A stretch of DNA of 64,000 bases from PHAA01 sp963665865. Lineage in GTDB: Bacteria > Bacillota > Syntrophomonadia > Syntrophomonadales > Syntrophomonadaceae. How positions within the stretch are numbered: the first letter of the stretch is position 1; each line of letters opens with the position of its first letter. A program made the translations under genes and the position numbers. Below are positions 35,801 to 45,184 of the stretch, piece after piece. The notes beneath the pieces were generated by a model. It was not told the origin of the DNA. It did no database searches and saw nothing but the letters and a program-made list of their open reading frames with translations. The stretch covers positions 744,001 to 808,000 of the forward strand of contig CAXXWF010000001.1 of the NCBI GenBank assembly GCA_963665865.2, given 5' to 3'.

Positions 35801-37996
35801 ATGAAGCTGGTAAGTATTTTCAAGTACTTTTTTGGCGGAAAAATCGGCTCTTTCTGGAAAGATTCCAATAACCGAAGAATAATGGGACTGTTAGTGTTTT
35901 TTGTCATAATGACGGGAATAGTCTTTGGCAATTTCAGTCCCCAACAGGTAACCCTACGTACCGATGAAGTAGCCACACATAATATTGTTTCCAATATTAC
36001 CGCGGTCATTGTTGATGAAAAACAAACTGAGGAGCTGAAAACTCAGGCTGCTGACAAGGTGCAAAAATCCTATCAAGCTGATCAATATGCCCTTGCCAAT
36101 GCTCGAACCGAAGTCAATAGCTTTTATAATAATATAAGAGATGTTTTGCTGTCAGATAATACTGATAAAAAGACCCCCATTAAGAATATGTTAGATGGTA
36201 TGGTACGTCGTAAGAGTGTTAATACCGGCTACGACACCAACGCTTTGGCTAATTATCTGCTTACAACTAAGCCCCTGGATATTGATAAGATGCAGCAGAC
36301 TACCATAAGCATGTTGGAAACTGTCATGGACAAACCAATAACCGAAGAGGCCCTAACTGGGGTATATAAAGATGTATCAGGGCAGGCGGATAAAATAGCC
36401 TTTAGCCAATCAGCTATTGAGATCATTAGATTAGCGGTAATTGATGCTATTCGTCCCAATATGATTTTTAACCAGGAGGCTACGACCAAAGCTATAAAGG
36501 ACGCGGAAGATGCGGTTGAACCGGTCCACAAAACCGTAAAAACAGGTGAGATTATCGTACGGGAAGGGGATCGCGTAACTGCTGAGCAGATATCGGTGTT
36601 GGAACAACTGGGAATCCAGCGAACCCAAAGTTATACTCAAACCATGCTCGGTTTGGCCGCTTTTGTACTAATTAGTTTATGGCTGGTGAGGGAATATTTA
36701 AAACGCTACCATAAAGAAATATACAAAAATGATTCACTGATGTTATTGCTCGGGTTAATTGTTGCTATTATTCTTTTACTCTCCCGGGTTATGACTGTTA
36801 TCCAAATCGCAGACCGTCCTGACATAAACGCTATGACCGGCTATTTAGCCCCTATTGCCGCAGGATCCATGTTAATTGCTATTTTGATTGACAATCGGTT
36901 AGCCTATTTTACGACTATGATCATGGCCTTGTTTGTAGGGCTTTTAACGGATACCCATCAATTAGCATTTGTTACTGCCGCCTTCATTAGTGGTACGGTA
37001 GGTGTATACCGGGTCACGCGCTTAAGCCAGACCTCCGATCTGGCCAAAGCTGGATTTTATATTGCCATGGCTAATGTGGCCACGATTTTAACCATGACAT
37101 TTATTGCGGGCAATATTACGATCAGCATTGCCCTGATCGGAATATTATTAGGACTTATCAGCGGTATCCTATCAGCTGTTCTGATGATTGGAGCATTGCC
37201 CTATCTTGAAAGTGGTTTCTCCATCACCAGCATGATTAAGCTGCTGGAGTTGACTAATCCCAACCATGATCTTCTCAAACGGCTCCTCATTGAAGCACCC
37301 GGAACCTATCATCACAGTCTAATGGTGGGTAACCTGGCAGAAGCGGCGGCTGAACCAATTGGGGCCAATCCCTTGCTGGTGAGAGTAGGCGCTTATTATC
37401 ATGATATTGGCAAGATAAAAAGGGCGGAATACTTCGTGGAAAATCAACGCGGTTTTGATGAACCCCATAATAAAATTGCCCCGGCTTTAAGCGCATTAAT
37501 TATTATTTCCCATGTTAAGGAAGGCGTGGAACTGGCTCGGGAAGCGCGCTTACCTCAAGTTATCATCGACTTCATAGCTGAGCACCATGGTACCAGCTTA
37601 GCCAAATATTTTTATAATCAGGCCATCGAAGAGGAAGGTGAAGGCATGGTTAATGAGGATAGTTTTAGATATGAAGGACCAAAACCGCAAACCAAGGAGG
37701 TAGCTCTGGTGATGCTGGCGGATGCAGTGGAAGCGTCGGTTCGCTCCCTGACCAATCCAAACATGGACAGCATCCGTGCCATGATTCGAAAAATATTACG
37801 GGATAAATTGAATGACGGTCAATTGGATGAGAGCAACCTCACTTTCAAGGATCTGGATGTTATTGCAAATACTTTCAGCAAGGTTTTGGAAGGGGTCTAC
37901 CATAAACGTATCGAATATCCGGATATAGTACAGGAGTTCACGAAAAGGAGAGAACTGCATGGATACGATGATAATAAACCAGCAAGACAAAGTTAA
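35801..37996 (+). CDS. pgpH: 7TM-HD cyclic di-AMP phosphodiesterase PgpH
   Basis: 731-residue membrane enzyme: one N-terminal helix, a large extracytoplasmic 7TMR-HDED domain (about 60-275), seven helices (about 280-480) and a cytosolic HD domain with YHHSLMVGNLAE, GAYYHDIGKIKR and AEHHGTSL supplying the metal ligands. In Listeria this family hydrolyses c-di-AMP; the same role is inferred. Overlaps ybeY by 38 bases. Called yqfF in Bacillus. Confidence 0.94.
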   Translation: MKLVSIFKYFFGGKIGSFWKDSNNRRIMGLLVFFVIMTGIVFGNFSPQQVTLRTDEVATHNIVSNITAVIVDEKQTEELKTQAADKVQKSYQADQYALANARTEVNSFYNNIRDVLLSDNTDKKTPIKNMLDGMVRRKSVNTGYDTNALANYLLTTKPLDIDKMQQTTISMLETVMDKPITEEALTGVYKDVSGQADKIAFSQSAIEIIRLAVIDAIRPNMIFNQEATTKAIKDAEDAVEPVHKTVKTGEIIVREGDRVTAEQISVLEQLGIQRTQSYTQTMLGLAAFVLISLWLVREYLKRYHKEIYKNDSLMLLLGLIVAIILLLSRVMTVIQIADRPDINAMTGYLAPIAAGSMLIAILIDNRLAYFTTMIMALFVGLLTDTHQLAFVTAAFISGTVGVYRVTRLSQTSDLAKAGFYIAMANVATILTMTFIAGNITISIALIGILLGLISGILSAVLMIGALPYLESGFSITSMIKLLELTNPNHDLLKRLLIEAPGTYHHSLMVGNLAEAAAEPIGANPLLVRVGAYYHDIGKIKRAEYFVENQRGFDEPHNKIAPALSALIIISHVKEGVELAREARLPQVIIDFIAEHHGTSLAKYFYNQAIEEEGEGMVNEDSFRYEGPKPQTKEVALVMLADAVEASVRSLTNPNMDSIRAMIRKILRDKLNDGQLDESNLTFKDLDVIANTFSKVLEGVYHKRIEYPDIVQEFTKRRELHGYDDNKPARQS

Positions 37997-38429
37997 ATAC
38001 AGCAGTGGGTTGCAGAAAACCATTAACAATGTAGCTAATGCCATTGCGAAGATGAGAAACCTACCACTTAAGTCAGAGCTTAGTATCCTGCTGGTCGATA
38101 ATAATTACATTAAAGATCTTAATCTTATTTACCGCAATCAGAACAGTGCCACTGACGTGTTATCCTTTGCCATGAATGAGCTGGCCGAGGATGAACCCGG
38201 TTTCGATTTTTCCAATGAACTGAATGTACTGGGGGATATAGTTATTTCAATGGAAAAAGCGCAGGCTCAAAGTGAGGAATATGGACACAGCATGGAACGA
38301 GAGATTGGTTTTTTGGTAGCTCATGGTATGCTTCATTTATTGGGATTTGACCATGACACTGAAGCTGAGGAAAAAGCTATGCACGATTTAGAAGAAAAGA
38401 TATTGCAGAGTATCAACCTGGAAAGGTAG
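37959..38429 (+). CDS. ybeY: Endoribonuclease YbeY (16S rRNA maturation)
   Basis: 156-residue zinc metalloprotein with the HGMLHLLGFDHD motif (three zinc His) near residue 120; acts in 16S rRNA 3'-end processing and ribosome quality control. Also ATDVLSFAMNE, the other conserved segment. ATG at 37959 preceded by GGAGAG lies inside the end of pgpH, so translation is coupled. Confidence 0.95.
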   Translation: MDTMIINQQDKVKYSSGLQKTINNVANAIAKMRNLPLKSELSILLVDNNYIKDLNLIYRNQNSATDVLSFAMNELAEDEPGFDFSNELNVLGDIVISMEKAQAQSEEYGHSMEREIGFLVAHGMLHLLGFDHDTEAEEKAMHDLEEKILQSINLER

Positions 38430-38438
38430 ACTATTAGG

Positions 38439-38804
38439 ATGAACAGGTTTCGTAAGAGTTTTTCCTATGCGATTCAGGGGATTCTATACGGGGTAGCCAA
38501 TGAACCCAACATGAAAATTCACTTATTGGCAGCCATGGCAGCGCTGGTAATGGGAGTTATTGCAGGTTTAAGCAGATTGGAATGGGCAATATTGAGCCTT
38601 ACTATATTTATGGTGCTGGCTGCGGAAACTATCAACACCGCAGTTGAGAGAGCCATAGACCTATTTAGTACTCAGCAGCATCCATTGGCTAAAATTGCTA
38701 AAGATTTGGCGGCCGGGGGAGTTCTGCTGGCAGCAGTTAATGCTGTGGTAATAGCGTTCATTTTGTTTGGACCTTACCTTATTGGTATTCTAATGAATTT
38801 GTGA
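38439..38804 (+). CDS. dgkA: Diacylglycerol/undecaprenol kinase
   Basis: 121-residue, three-helix membrane kinase. The active-site signature AAETINTAVERAID is at about residues 65-78 (Glu and Asn catalytic/metal). Gram-positive members phosphorylate undecaprenol, complementing UppP in lipid-carrier recycling. Ten bases after ybeY, overlapping the cdd ribosome binding region. Confidence 0.94.
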   Translation: MNRFRKSFSYAIQGILYGVANEPNMKIHLLAAMAALVMGVIAGLSRLEWAILSLTIFMVLAAETINTAVERAIDLFSTQQHPLAKIAKDLAAGGVLLAAVNAVVIAFILFGPYLIGILMNL

Positions 38805-38818
38805 TAGGAGAGGCAGCA

Positions 38819-39205
38819 ATGGAACCACGTGAATTGGTGGTGCTGGCGCGCAAGGCACAGCAAATGGCGTATGCTCCTTACTCTAAATACAGGGTGGGAG
38901 CTGCTTTATTGGCAGCGGGAGGACAAATATATATTGGTGCGAATGTAGAAAATGCTTCGCTGGGCTTGACTGTTTGCGCGGAACGCATCGCCGTCTTTAA
39001 GGCTATTACAGCCGGGGAGCGGCAGTTTCACTCAATCGCCATCGCCGGCAGCGGGGCAGGTTACCTATATCCGTGCGGGGCCTGCCTGCAAGTCCTGGCC
39101 GAATTTTCGACTACCATCAAAATATTTGCCACCAATGAAAAAGATGAAATTAGGGAATATTACTTAAGTGAAATGCTGACCCAGGTTTTTTCCTTGGACA
39201 AGTAA
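38819..39205 (+). CDS. cdd: Cytidine deaminase
   Basis: 128-residue zinc enzyme of pyrimidine salvage (cytidine to uridine). Zinc and proton-shuttle motifs: VENASLGLTVCAERIA (Cys and Glu) and PCGACLQVL (two Cys). The three-Cys, homotetrameric type. ATG at 38819 follows GGAGAGG; the in-frame GTG at 38801 overlaps the dgkA stop. Confidence 0.95.
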   Translation: MEPRELVVLARKAQQMAYAPYSKYRVGAALLAAGGQIYIGANVENASLGLTVCAERIAVFKAITAGERQFHSIAIAGSGAGYLYPCGACLQVLAEFSTTIKIFATNEKDEIREYYLSEMLTQVFSLDK

Positions 39206-39297
39206 GGTACATCCAAAGGTTTGTTGACTGAGGATGGCTGACAGGAGAAGGCTTCGGCTTTCCATCAGGACGATCCGTACAGGAGGGATAAATAATA

Positions 39298-40179
39298 GTG
39301 AAGTCTGGTTTTGTAAGTATTATAGGCAGGCCTAATGTGGGAAAATCCACTTTGATTAATACAATGATTGGTGCCAAAATAGCCATTGTTTCAGAAAAAC
39401 CGCAGACCACCAGGACTAGAATTCAAGGTATTCTAACCTCTCCCGAGGGGCAGATTATCTTCATTGACACCCCCGGCATGCATAAACCCAAACATCTCTT
39501 GGGTGAATATATGTTGAAGATTTCCACCCAGAGTCTTAAAGAAGTGGATATCATTTATTACATGACTGATGCCAGCCGCCCTTTTGGTGCGGGCGAACAG
39601 TACATTATCGATCAGTTAAGAAATATTGAGGTTCCCGTGTTTCTGCTCGTTAATAAAATTGATCTGGTTGGAGAGAGAGAGATCAATGACTTTGTTCAAC
39701 CCTTCTTTAATCAAATGAATTTTACTGACCTTATACCAATTTCCGCAGCCAAAGGTACCAATGTGACCACCCTGCTTGACAAAACGATTCAGTATTTGCC
39801 GGAAGGGCCTTTGTATTACCCGGAAGATGATATGACTGACCAGCCTGTATCCTTCATTGTAGCCGAATTGATAAGGGAGAAGGCCTTATTGCTTACCCGC
39901 GACGAAGTTCCACATTCTCTGGCAGTGGAGGTAGAGGAGTTCAAAAACCAGGCTAGCGGTAAAGTCTATGTGAGGGCCGTAATTCATACCGAGCGAGATT
40001 CACAAAAGGCCATTATCATCGGCCAAAAGGGGCAGATGCTCAAGAAGATAGGTGAACGGTCACGGGTCGATATAGAAGAGATGCTGGGTACTTCGGTATA
40101 CCTGGATTTGTGGGTTAAGGTCAAAAAGAACTGGCGTGACAACGAAAACAACCTAAATCAATTGGGATACCGCTTGTAA
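39298..40179 (+). CDS. era: GTPase Era
   Basis: 293-residue ribosome-assembly GTPase. G1 GRPNVGKST at 9-17, G2 TTRTRIQGI, G3 DTPGMHKPK, G4 NKIDL, G5 SAAKG, then the C-terminal KH domain (IIGQKGQMLKKIG) that binds the 16S rRNA 3' end. GTG start at 39298 behind GGAGGG. Normal length. Confidence 0.96.
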   Translation: MKSGFVSIIGRPNVGKSTLINTMIGAKIAIVSEKPQTTRTRIQGILTSPEGQIIFIDTPGMHKPKHLLGEYMLKISTQSLKEVDIIYYMTDASRPFGAGEQYIIDQLRNIEVPVFLLVNKIDLVGEREINDFVQPFFNQMNFTDLIPISAAKGTNVTTLLDKTIQYLPEGPLYYPEDDMTDQPVSFIVAELIREKALLLTRDEVPHSLAVEVEEFKNQASGKVYVRAVIHTERDSQKAIIIGQKGQMLKKIGERSRVDIEEMLGTSVYLDLWVKVKKNWRDNENNLNQLGYRL

Positions 40180-40224
40180 GTTGACTGGGGATTAGGAATA
40201 GGGGACAGTGGAGAGTGAAGGTAA

Positions 40225-40902
40225 ATGCAAGTCTTAGATATTGCTTCTTTTTTAGATAGTACTAACCTGAAGCCAGAGGCTCGGGAAATTGATATTCAGG
40301 TATTATGCAGAGAGGCAGTCAACTATAAAATGGCTGCCGTTTGCATCCACCCCTATCGATTAGCCTGTGCCCGAATACTGCTGACTGACAGCCAGGTAAA
40401 ATTATGTACGGTAATCGGGTTTCCACTCGGTGCAGATCGGCCTGATAGTAAAATCTACGCGGCCGCTAAAGCTTTGGAGGATGGTGCGGATGAACTCGAT
40501 ATGGTAATAAATATTGGAGCCGTAAAAGATGGACAATATGATAAAGTGATGCAGGAGATAGAGGCAGTTCTGGCCCTAAAAATGCAAAAAAAATTCGCTC
40601 TTAAAGTCATAGTAGAGACAGCTCTATTAACCAGTCACGAGTTGGCAACAATTACAGAATATATAAGCTCCACTGCTGCCGATTATATTAAAACCTCTAC
40701 TGGTTTTTCGAGTCGGGGAGTTAGTCTCGAGGATATTGAAGTAATAAAGAATCATAAATCGGAATCTCTCAAGATAAAGGCCGCGGGGGGGATCAGAGAC
40801 CTGGATTTTGCTCTGGAACTATTGTTTGCGGGGGTAGCCAGACTTGGGACGAGTAGTGCTCGCCAATTGATTGAAGAGTACAGCGGAAGGGGACGGCGAT
40901 AG
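40225..40902 (+). CDS. deoC: Deoxyribose-phosphate aldolase
   Basis: 225-residue class I aldolase that splits 2-deoxyribose 5-phosphate into glyceraldehyde 3-phosphate and acetaldehyde. Seen: LDSTNLKPEA, VCIHPYRL, ELDMVINIGAVKDG, the first lysine in LKVIVETALL and the Schiff-base lysine in YIKTSTGFS, then KAAGGIRD. Start ATG 40225 with GTGAAGG nearby. Fits with cdd in nucleoside salvage though era and recO surround it. Confidence 0.94.
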   Translation: MQVLDIASFLDSTNLKPEAREIDIQVLCREAVNYKMAAVCIHPYRLACARILLTDSQVKLCTVIGFPLGADRPDSKIYAAAKALEDGADELDMVINIGAVKDGQYDKVMQEIEAVLALKMQKKFALKVIVETALLTSHELATITEYISSTAADYIKTSTGFSSRGVSLEDIEVIKNHKSESLKIKAAGGIRDLDFALELLFAGVARLGTSSARQLIEEYSGRGRR

Positions 40903-40914
40903 TGGGAAGATATT

Positions 40915-41673
40915 ATGTATTATAGGAGCCGTTCCATTGTGCTGAAGAAGCGCGATCTAAGAGAGAGTGACGGGTTGCTGACGATATTTTCAGAAAAAGA
41001 GGGCAAAATAACAGCAGTAGCCAAAGGCATCAAAAAAACCCGGAGCAGTTTGCGAGGCTGTGTACAACCATTTTGTCATTCACTATTATTCTATAACCGC
41101 GGCAAGGAAATGGACTTAATTACGCAGGGAAAAATAATTGATTTCTTCGGTGATTCGCGCGAGGATATCAATAGGACGCTGTATTCAGTCTACCTCATGG
41201 AACTGCTGGATAAGAGTCTGATGGAACGGGTGCCAATGCCCAATTTATATGATACAGTGGTACGGGTTCTGGAATTGATCAATGAACAGGGATTAAACCT
41301 GATGTTGGTGCGGTATTTTGAATGCAGATTATTGGTAAGTCTGGGTTATAAACCGGTTACCCACCAATGCGTAATTTGTGGCAGTACACAAATCAACGAT
41401 TTTAATTTCAGTTTAATTGAGGGAGGTTTGGTTTGTGGTTCCTGTATAAAACCCGGAGATGTATTGATAAGTCTGAGGGGAGAGACGGTTGCACTAATTA
41501 AGCTTCTCTGTGAAGGCACTCTGCAGGCCGTACAGCGGGTAAAGGCATTGCCACCAGCCATGCAGCAATTGGAGATGTTTTTGGAGAGATATCTGGAATA
41601 TCATTTGGAGAGAAGATTTAAGTTAAAAAACACTATCCGCTGGTTAAAACAAACTGTTATGGTTTCCGATTGA
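40915..41673 (+). CDS. recO: DNA repair protein RecO
   Basis: 252-residue RecFOR mediator that loads RecA on gapped DNA. N-terminal OB fold (SIVLKKRDLRESDGLLTIFS, VAKGIKKTRSSLRG) and a C-terminal zinc finger with CVICGS and CGSCI. Twelve bases after deoC; end overlaps the TTGACA of the glyQS T-box promoter. Confidence 0.94.
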   Translation: MYYRSRSIVLKKRDLRESDGLLTIFSEKEGKITAVAKGIKKTRSSLRGCVQPFCHSLLFYNRGKEMDLITQGKIIDFFGDSREDINRTLYSVYLMELLDKSLMERVPMPNLYDTVVRVLELINEQGLNLMLVRYFECRLLVSLGYKPVTHQCVICGSTQINDFNFSLIEGGLVCGSCIKPGDVLISLRGETVALIKLLCEGTLQAVQRVKALPPAMQQLEMFLERYLEYHLERRFKLKNTIRWLKQTVMVSD

Positions 41674-41698
41674 CAACCCCCTATACGGTTGTTAAACT
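41670..41698 (+). promoter_or_regulatory. Promoter of the glyQS T-box transcript
   Basis: Perfect TTGACA (41670-41675), 17-base spacer, TAAACT (41693-41698). The -35 box overlaps the recO stop. Confidence 0.75.
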
Positions 41699-41721
41699 AT
41701 CTATGAATTTAATAGCCAAAC

Positions 41722-41905
41722 AATGATGGAGAGTAGTAAGCTAAACTGCCTTTTTCAGAAAGCCGGGAAGGATGGGAACCGGCAGAGGCGTTATCTGAAG
41801 GCACTTCGGAGTATACGGCATTTAAGAGGTGGGCTACGTGCCAAGCAGGGTGGAACCGCGGGTTTTCCCCGTCCCTGTTGGATTACGGGCGCTTTTTATT
41901 TTTAG
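41722..41905 (+). ncRNA. Glycine T-box riboswitch with terminator
   Basis: The T-box sequence AGGGTGGAACCGCG is at 41847-41860. Stem I begins near 41724 (GAGAGTAGTAAGC) and its specifier loop holds GGC at 41800-41802 followed by A, reading a glycine codon, in agreement with the glyQS genes downstream. After the T-box, CCCGT (41879 region) can pair with ACGGG before a T-rich run ending at about 41903, the terminator; uncharged tRNA-Gly would favour the antiterminator. Confidence 0.92.
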
Positions 41906-41909
41906 GGAA

Positions 41910-42081
41910 CGATAGACGCAGACTAGCGCTGACCCTCCGGGCGCGGACTGACGCGGATTTTAAAAAAATGGAACCTAAATAACGCGAATCAAATCAAACC
42001 ATAGACTTATACTGTCGGTATTTTAAAAAGGGTAAGAAGTCCGCGAAAGTCATATCGGTCCGCGCTAGTCCGCGTCTATCG
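41910..42081. repeat. MITE-like element with 20-bp inverted repeats
   Basis: CGATAGACGC.GACTAGCGC (41910-41929) and its complement (42062-42081) match at 19 of 20 positions. The 172-base interior holds further GCGGACT/AGTCCGC copies and no gene. It lies between the T-box terminator and the glyQ ribosome binding site, so it is transcribed as part of the leader. A short related piece (ATAGACGCAG) is at 12880-12889 before the group II intron. Confidence 0.75.
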
Positions 42082-42116
42082 TGTCTCTATTACAAAACTG
42101 CATTGGAGGTAAGCAA

Positions 42117-43031
42117 ATGAATTTTCAAGAAATGATCATGAAACTGCAGGCCTTCTGGGCTCAGCAGGGCTGCATTATTCAGCAGCCTTACGACCTGGAA
42201 AAAGGTGCTGGCACCATGAACCCTGCAACTTTCTTGCGTTCGCTAGGCCCAGAACCCTGGAACGTGGCCTATGTGGAACCATCCCGGCGGCCTACTGATG
42301 GGCGTTACGGGGAAAATCCCAATCGGCTGCAGCATTATTTTCAGTTCCAGGTAATTTTAAAGCCCTCTCCAGACAATGTAATTGACTTATATTTGGATAG
42401 CCTGCGACACCTGGGAATAGAACCGGAACATCATGATATTCGCTTGGTAGAGGATAACTGGGAATCTCCGACATTAGGAGCCTGGGGATTAGGCTGGGAA
42501 ATATGGCTGGATGGGATGGAAATAACTCAGTTCACTTATTTCCAGCAATGCGGCGGTTTTGATTGTTACCCGGTTTGTGCCGAGATCACTTATGGTATTG
42601 AGCGTATAGCCATGTATATTCAGAATAAGGAAAGTCTTTTCGATGTCGAATGGGTAAATGGGATCACCTATGGGGATGTATACCACCAGGCGGAGGTAGA
42701 TTACTCTCATTATAACTTCGAAGTATCTGATGTCGCGACCCTTACCACTATGTTTAACCTCTGCGAGGGGGAAGCTCGGCGGGTTTCAGAAGTAGGGCTG
42801 GCTCAGCCAGCCTATGACTATGTATTGAAATGTTCACACCTTTTTAATTTGCTGGATGCCCGAGGAGCAATTAGTGTTACGGAACGCACCGGCTATATCG
42901 GCAGGGTGCGGAATCTAGCCCGTACCGTGGCCCGGGTTTATTTGGAGCAGCGTTTAAAACTCGGGTATCCTTTACTTAAGGACGAAAAAATCCGTCAGGA
43001 AGTCTTGAAAAATGAGGAGGTGGGCGCATAA
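42117..43031 (+). CDS. glyQ: Glycyl-tRNA synthetase alpha subunit
   Basis: 304-residue catalytic subunit of the alpha2beta2 enzyme. Class II motifs and hallmark text: FQEMIMKLQAFWAQQGC, GAGTMNPATFLRSLGPEPW, YVEPSRRPTDGRYGENPNR, QFQVILKPSP. ATG at 42117 follows TTGGAGG; the frame opens at 42081 inside the repeat. Its stop overlaps the glyS ATG by one base. Controlled by the T-box. Confidence 0.97.
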   Translation: MNFQEMIMKLQAFWAQQGCIIQQPYDLEKGAGTMNPATFLRSLGPEPWNVAYVEPSRRPTDGRYGENPNRLQHYFQFQVILKPSPDNVIDLYLDSLRHLGIEPEHHDIRLVEDNWESPTLGAWGLGWEIWLDGMEITQFTYFQQCGGFDCYPVCAEITYGIERIAMYIQNKESLFDVEWVNGITYGDVYHQAEVDYSHYNFEVSDVATLTTMFNLCEGEARRVSEVGLAQPAYDYVLKCSHLFNLLDARGAISVTERTGYIGRVRNLARTVARVYLEQRLKLGYPLLKDEKIRQEVLKNEEVGA

Positions 43032-45100
43032 TGGCTAAGGATCTATTATTGGAAATCGGCGTAGAAGAAATGCCGGCTCCTTTTATGAGCCCAGCTTTGG
43101 CTGAGTTAAAAATACTAACCGAAAAAATTCTGTTGGACAAACGAATTGATTATAAATCGGTTCGAACTTTGGGAACCCCACGGCGTTTGGTTTTGCATGT
43201 GGAAGGAGTGACCGAAACCCAGCATGATGCAATTATGGAATTTCGGGGTCCGAAAAAGGAAGCTGCTTTTGACCAAGCAGGACAACCCACCAAAGCGGCG
43301 CAGGGTTTTGCGCGTGGACAGGGAGTGAATGTTTCTGAGCTGCAAATCCGAGAGGTAGCCGGGATTGAATACGTATTTGCAGTAAAACAGGAAATGGGTG
43401 GAATGACAGTAGATTTGCTGCCTGCCATTCTACTGAATGTAATTTTTGCTCTGCCCTTTCCCAAATTTATGCGCTGGGCCTACTATCAGACGAAATTCGG
43501 CCGGCCGGTACGGTGGCTGTTAGCCTATTATGGAGAGACATTACTGCCTATGCAGATCGAAAACGTGACGACTAAGAATTTTACGATGGGCCATCGTTTC
43601 CTTTCGGCGGGGCCCATTGAAATAAAAAGTATCGATGATTACTTTGTCCGCTTACGGGAAAACTACGTCATCGTTGACCAGCAAGAACGCAAGGAGCTTA
43701 TTTGGCGGCAGGTTCAAGAAGTGGCGGCAGCGGTCGGTGGGAAAGCGGTGGAGAATGAGGACTTACTCGAAGAGATATCCTTCTTACTAGAATACCCTAC
43801 GGCCTTTTACGGAGAATTCTCCTCATCCTATCTGGAGGTTCCTCCTGAAGTTCTGACCACTAGTATGATTGAACACCAGCGTTATTTTCCCGTCTTTGAT
43901 GCCAATGATAAGCTGATGCCTTACTTCGTCGGTGTTCGCAATGGAACCGACTATAGCCTCGACATCGTCCGGGCCGGAAATGAAAGAGTGATCAAGGCTC
44001 GTCTGGAAGATGCCTTGTTCTTCTGGAAGGAAGATACTAAGAAACCTCTGGAGTCCTTTATCCCGCGTCTTAAGGAAGTGCTTTTTCATGAGCGTCTGGG
44101 CAGCGTTTTCGATAAAGTAGAGCGGTTACGTTCCCTGGCAGTGTATATCAGTCGTGAGTATCGACTTAGCACCTCCATAACAGTTGACCAGGCAGCATAT
44201 CTATGTAAAGCAGACCTGCTTAGTAATATGGTATATGAATTCCCTGAACTGCAGGGAATCATGGGGCGTTACTATGCCATAAAGGGCGGAGAAGCTCCAG
44301 AAGTAGCCGAAGCCATATTGGAACATTATCTCCCTAGATTTGCGGGTGACAGACTACCTGCTTCGGAAACGGGGATAGTCCTGTCTATAGCGGAAAAGAT
44401 TTATAATCTGACCGCCTTTTTCGCAATTGGCATTAAACCCTCCGGATCTCAGGATCCGTATGCCCTAAGACGTCAAGCGCTGGGTATCGTCAATATAATA
44501 ATTGACTTGGGATTAAAGATTGATTTATGTGAATTAATTAGTAAAGCTTATCAAGGCCTTCTAGACATAGCACCCGAAAAAAACGAAACGGAAACGGTGC
44601 ACGATCTCACCGATTTTATTCTGCAAAGAATGCGGGGAGTCATGTTAGAACGGGGCTTATCGTATGATGTAATAGATGCTGTTTTGTACCAATCCGGAGG
44701 TAATCTGAACCAGATTATATTAAGAGCCGAGGCAGTTCGTGATTTTAAAAACTCTTCCTATTGGGAGGATTTTCTGGTAGTATTTAACCGCTCCTATAAC
44801 CTTTCTAAGAAATGGGACAGTGATATTGTCAGGGAAGAAATCCTTATTGATCCCAGTGAGAAAGCCCTTTACCATAGCTGTCTCCAACTAAAACCGAAAA
44901 TTGAACAGGTAGTGGCAGGTGAGCAGTATATTGATGGTATGAAAATGATGGCAGGGATGCGGGCAGATATCGACCTATTTTTTGAAGCGGTAATGGTAAT
45001 GGTCGAAGACGAAGAATTAAAGTCAGCTCGGTTGGGTCTATTAAGGACTGTAGCGGGTTTGTGTAATTCTCTGGCAGACTTCAGTAAAGTAATGCCATAA
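43031..45100 (+). CDS. glyS: Glycyl-tRNA synthetase beta subunit
   Basis: 689 residues; begins DLLLEIGVEEMPAPFM, continues FRGPKKEAAFD and PKFMRWAYY, has the HD-like core (EHYLPRFAGDRLPASE, DPYALRRQALGIV) and the C-terminal anticodon-binding helices. Complete. Translationally coupled to glyQ (TAATG). Confidence 0.97.
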   Translation: MAKDLLLEIGVEEMPAPFMSPALAELKILTEKILLDKRIDYKSVRTLGTPRRLVLHVEGVTETQHDAIMEFRGPKKEAAFDQAGQPTKAAQGFARGQGVNVSELQIREVAGIEYVFAVKQEMGGMTVDLLPAILLNVIFALPFPKFMRWAYYQTKFGRPVRWLLAYYGETLLPMQIENVTTKNFTMGHRFLSAGPIEIKSIDDYFVRLRENYVIVDQQERKELIWRQVQEVAAAVGGKAVENEDLLEEISFLLEYPTAFYGEFSSSYLEVPPEVLTTSMIEHQRYFPVFDANDKLMPYFVGVRNGTDYSLDIVRAGNERVIKARLEDALFFWKEDTKKPLESFIPRLKEVLFHERLGSVFDKVERLRSLAVYISREYRLSTSITVDQAAYLCKADLLSNMVYEFPELQGIMGRYYAIKGGEAPEVAEAILEHYLPRFAGDRLPASETGIVLSIAEKIYNLTAFFAIGIKPSGSQDPYALRRQALGIVNIIIDLGLKIDLCELISKAYQGLLDIAPEKNETETVHDLTDFILQRMRGVMLERGLSYDVIDAVLYQSGGNLNQIILRAEAVRDFKNSSYWEDFLVVFNRSYNLSKKWDSDIVREEILIDPSEKALYHSCLQLKPKIEQVVAGEQYIDGMKMMAGMRADIDLFFEAVMVMVEDEELKSARLGLLRTVAGLCNSLADFSKVMP

Positions 45101-45184
45101 AAATTTACTTGCAAACAGGATTTTTTTAGTCTATATAGTATATATAATTAGTGTGGTTTTACCCAAAAAGTATAGCATAATTGG

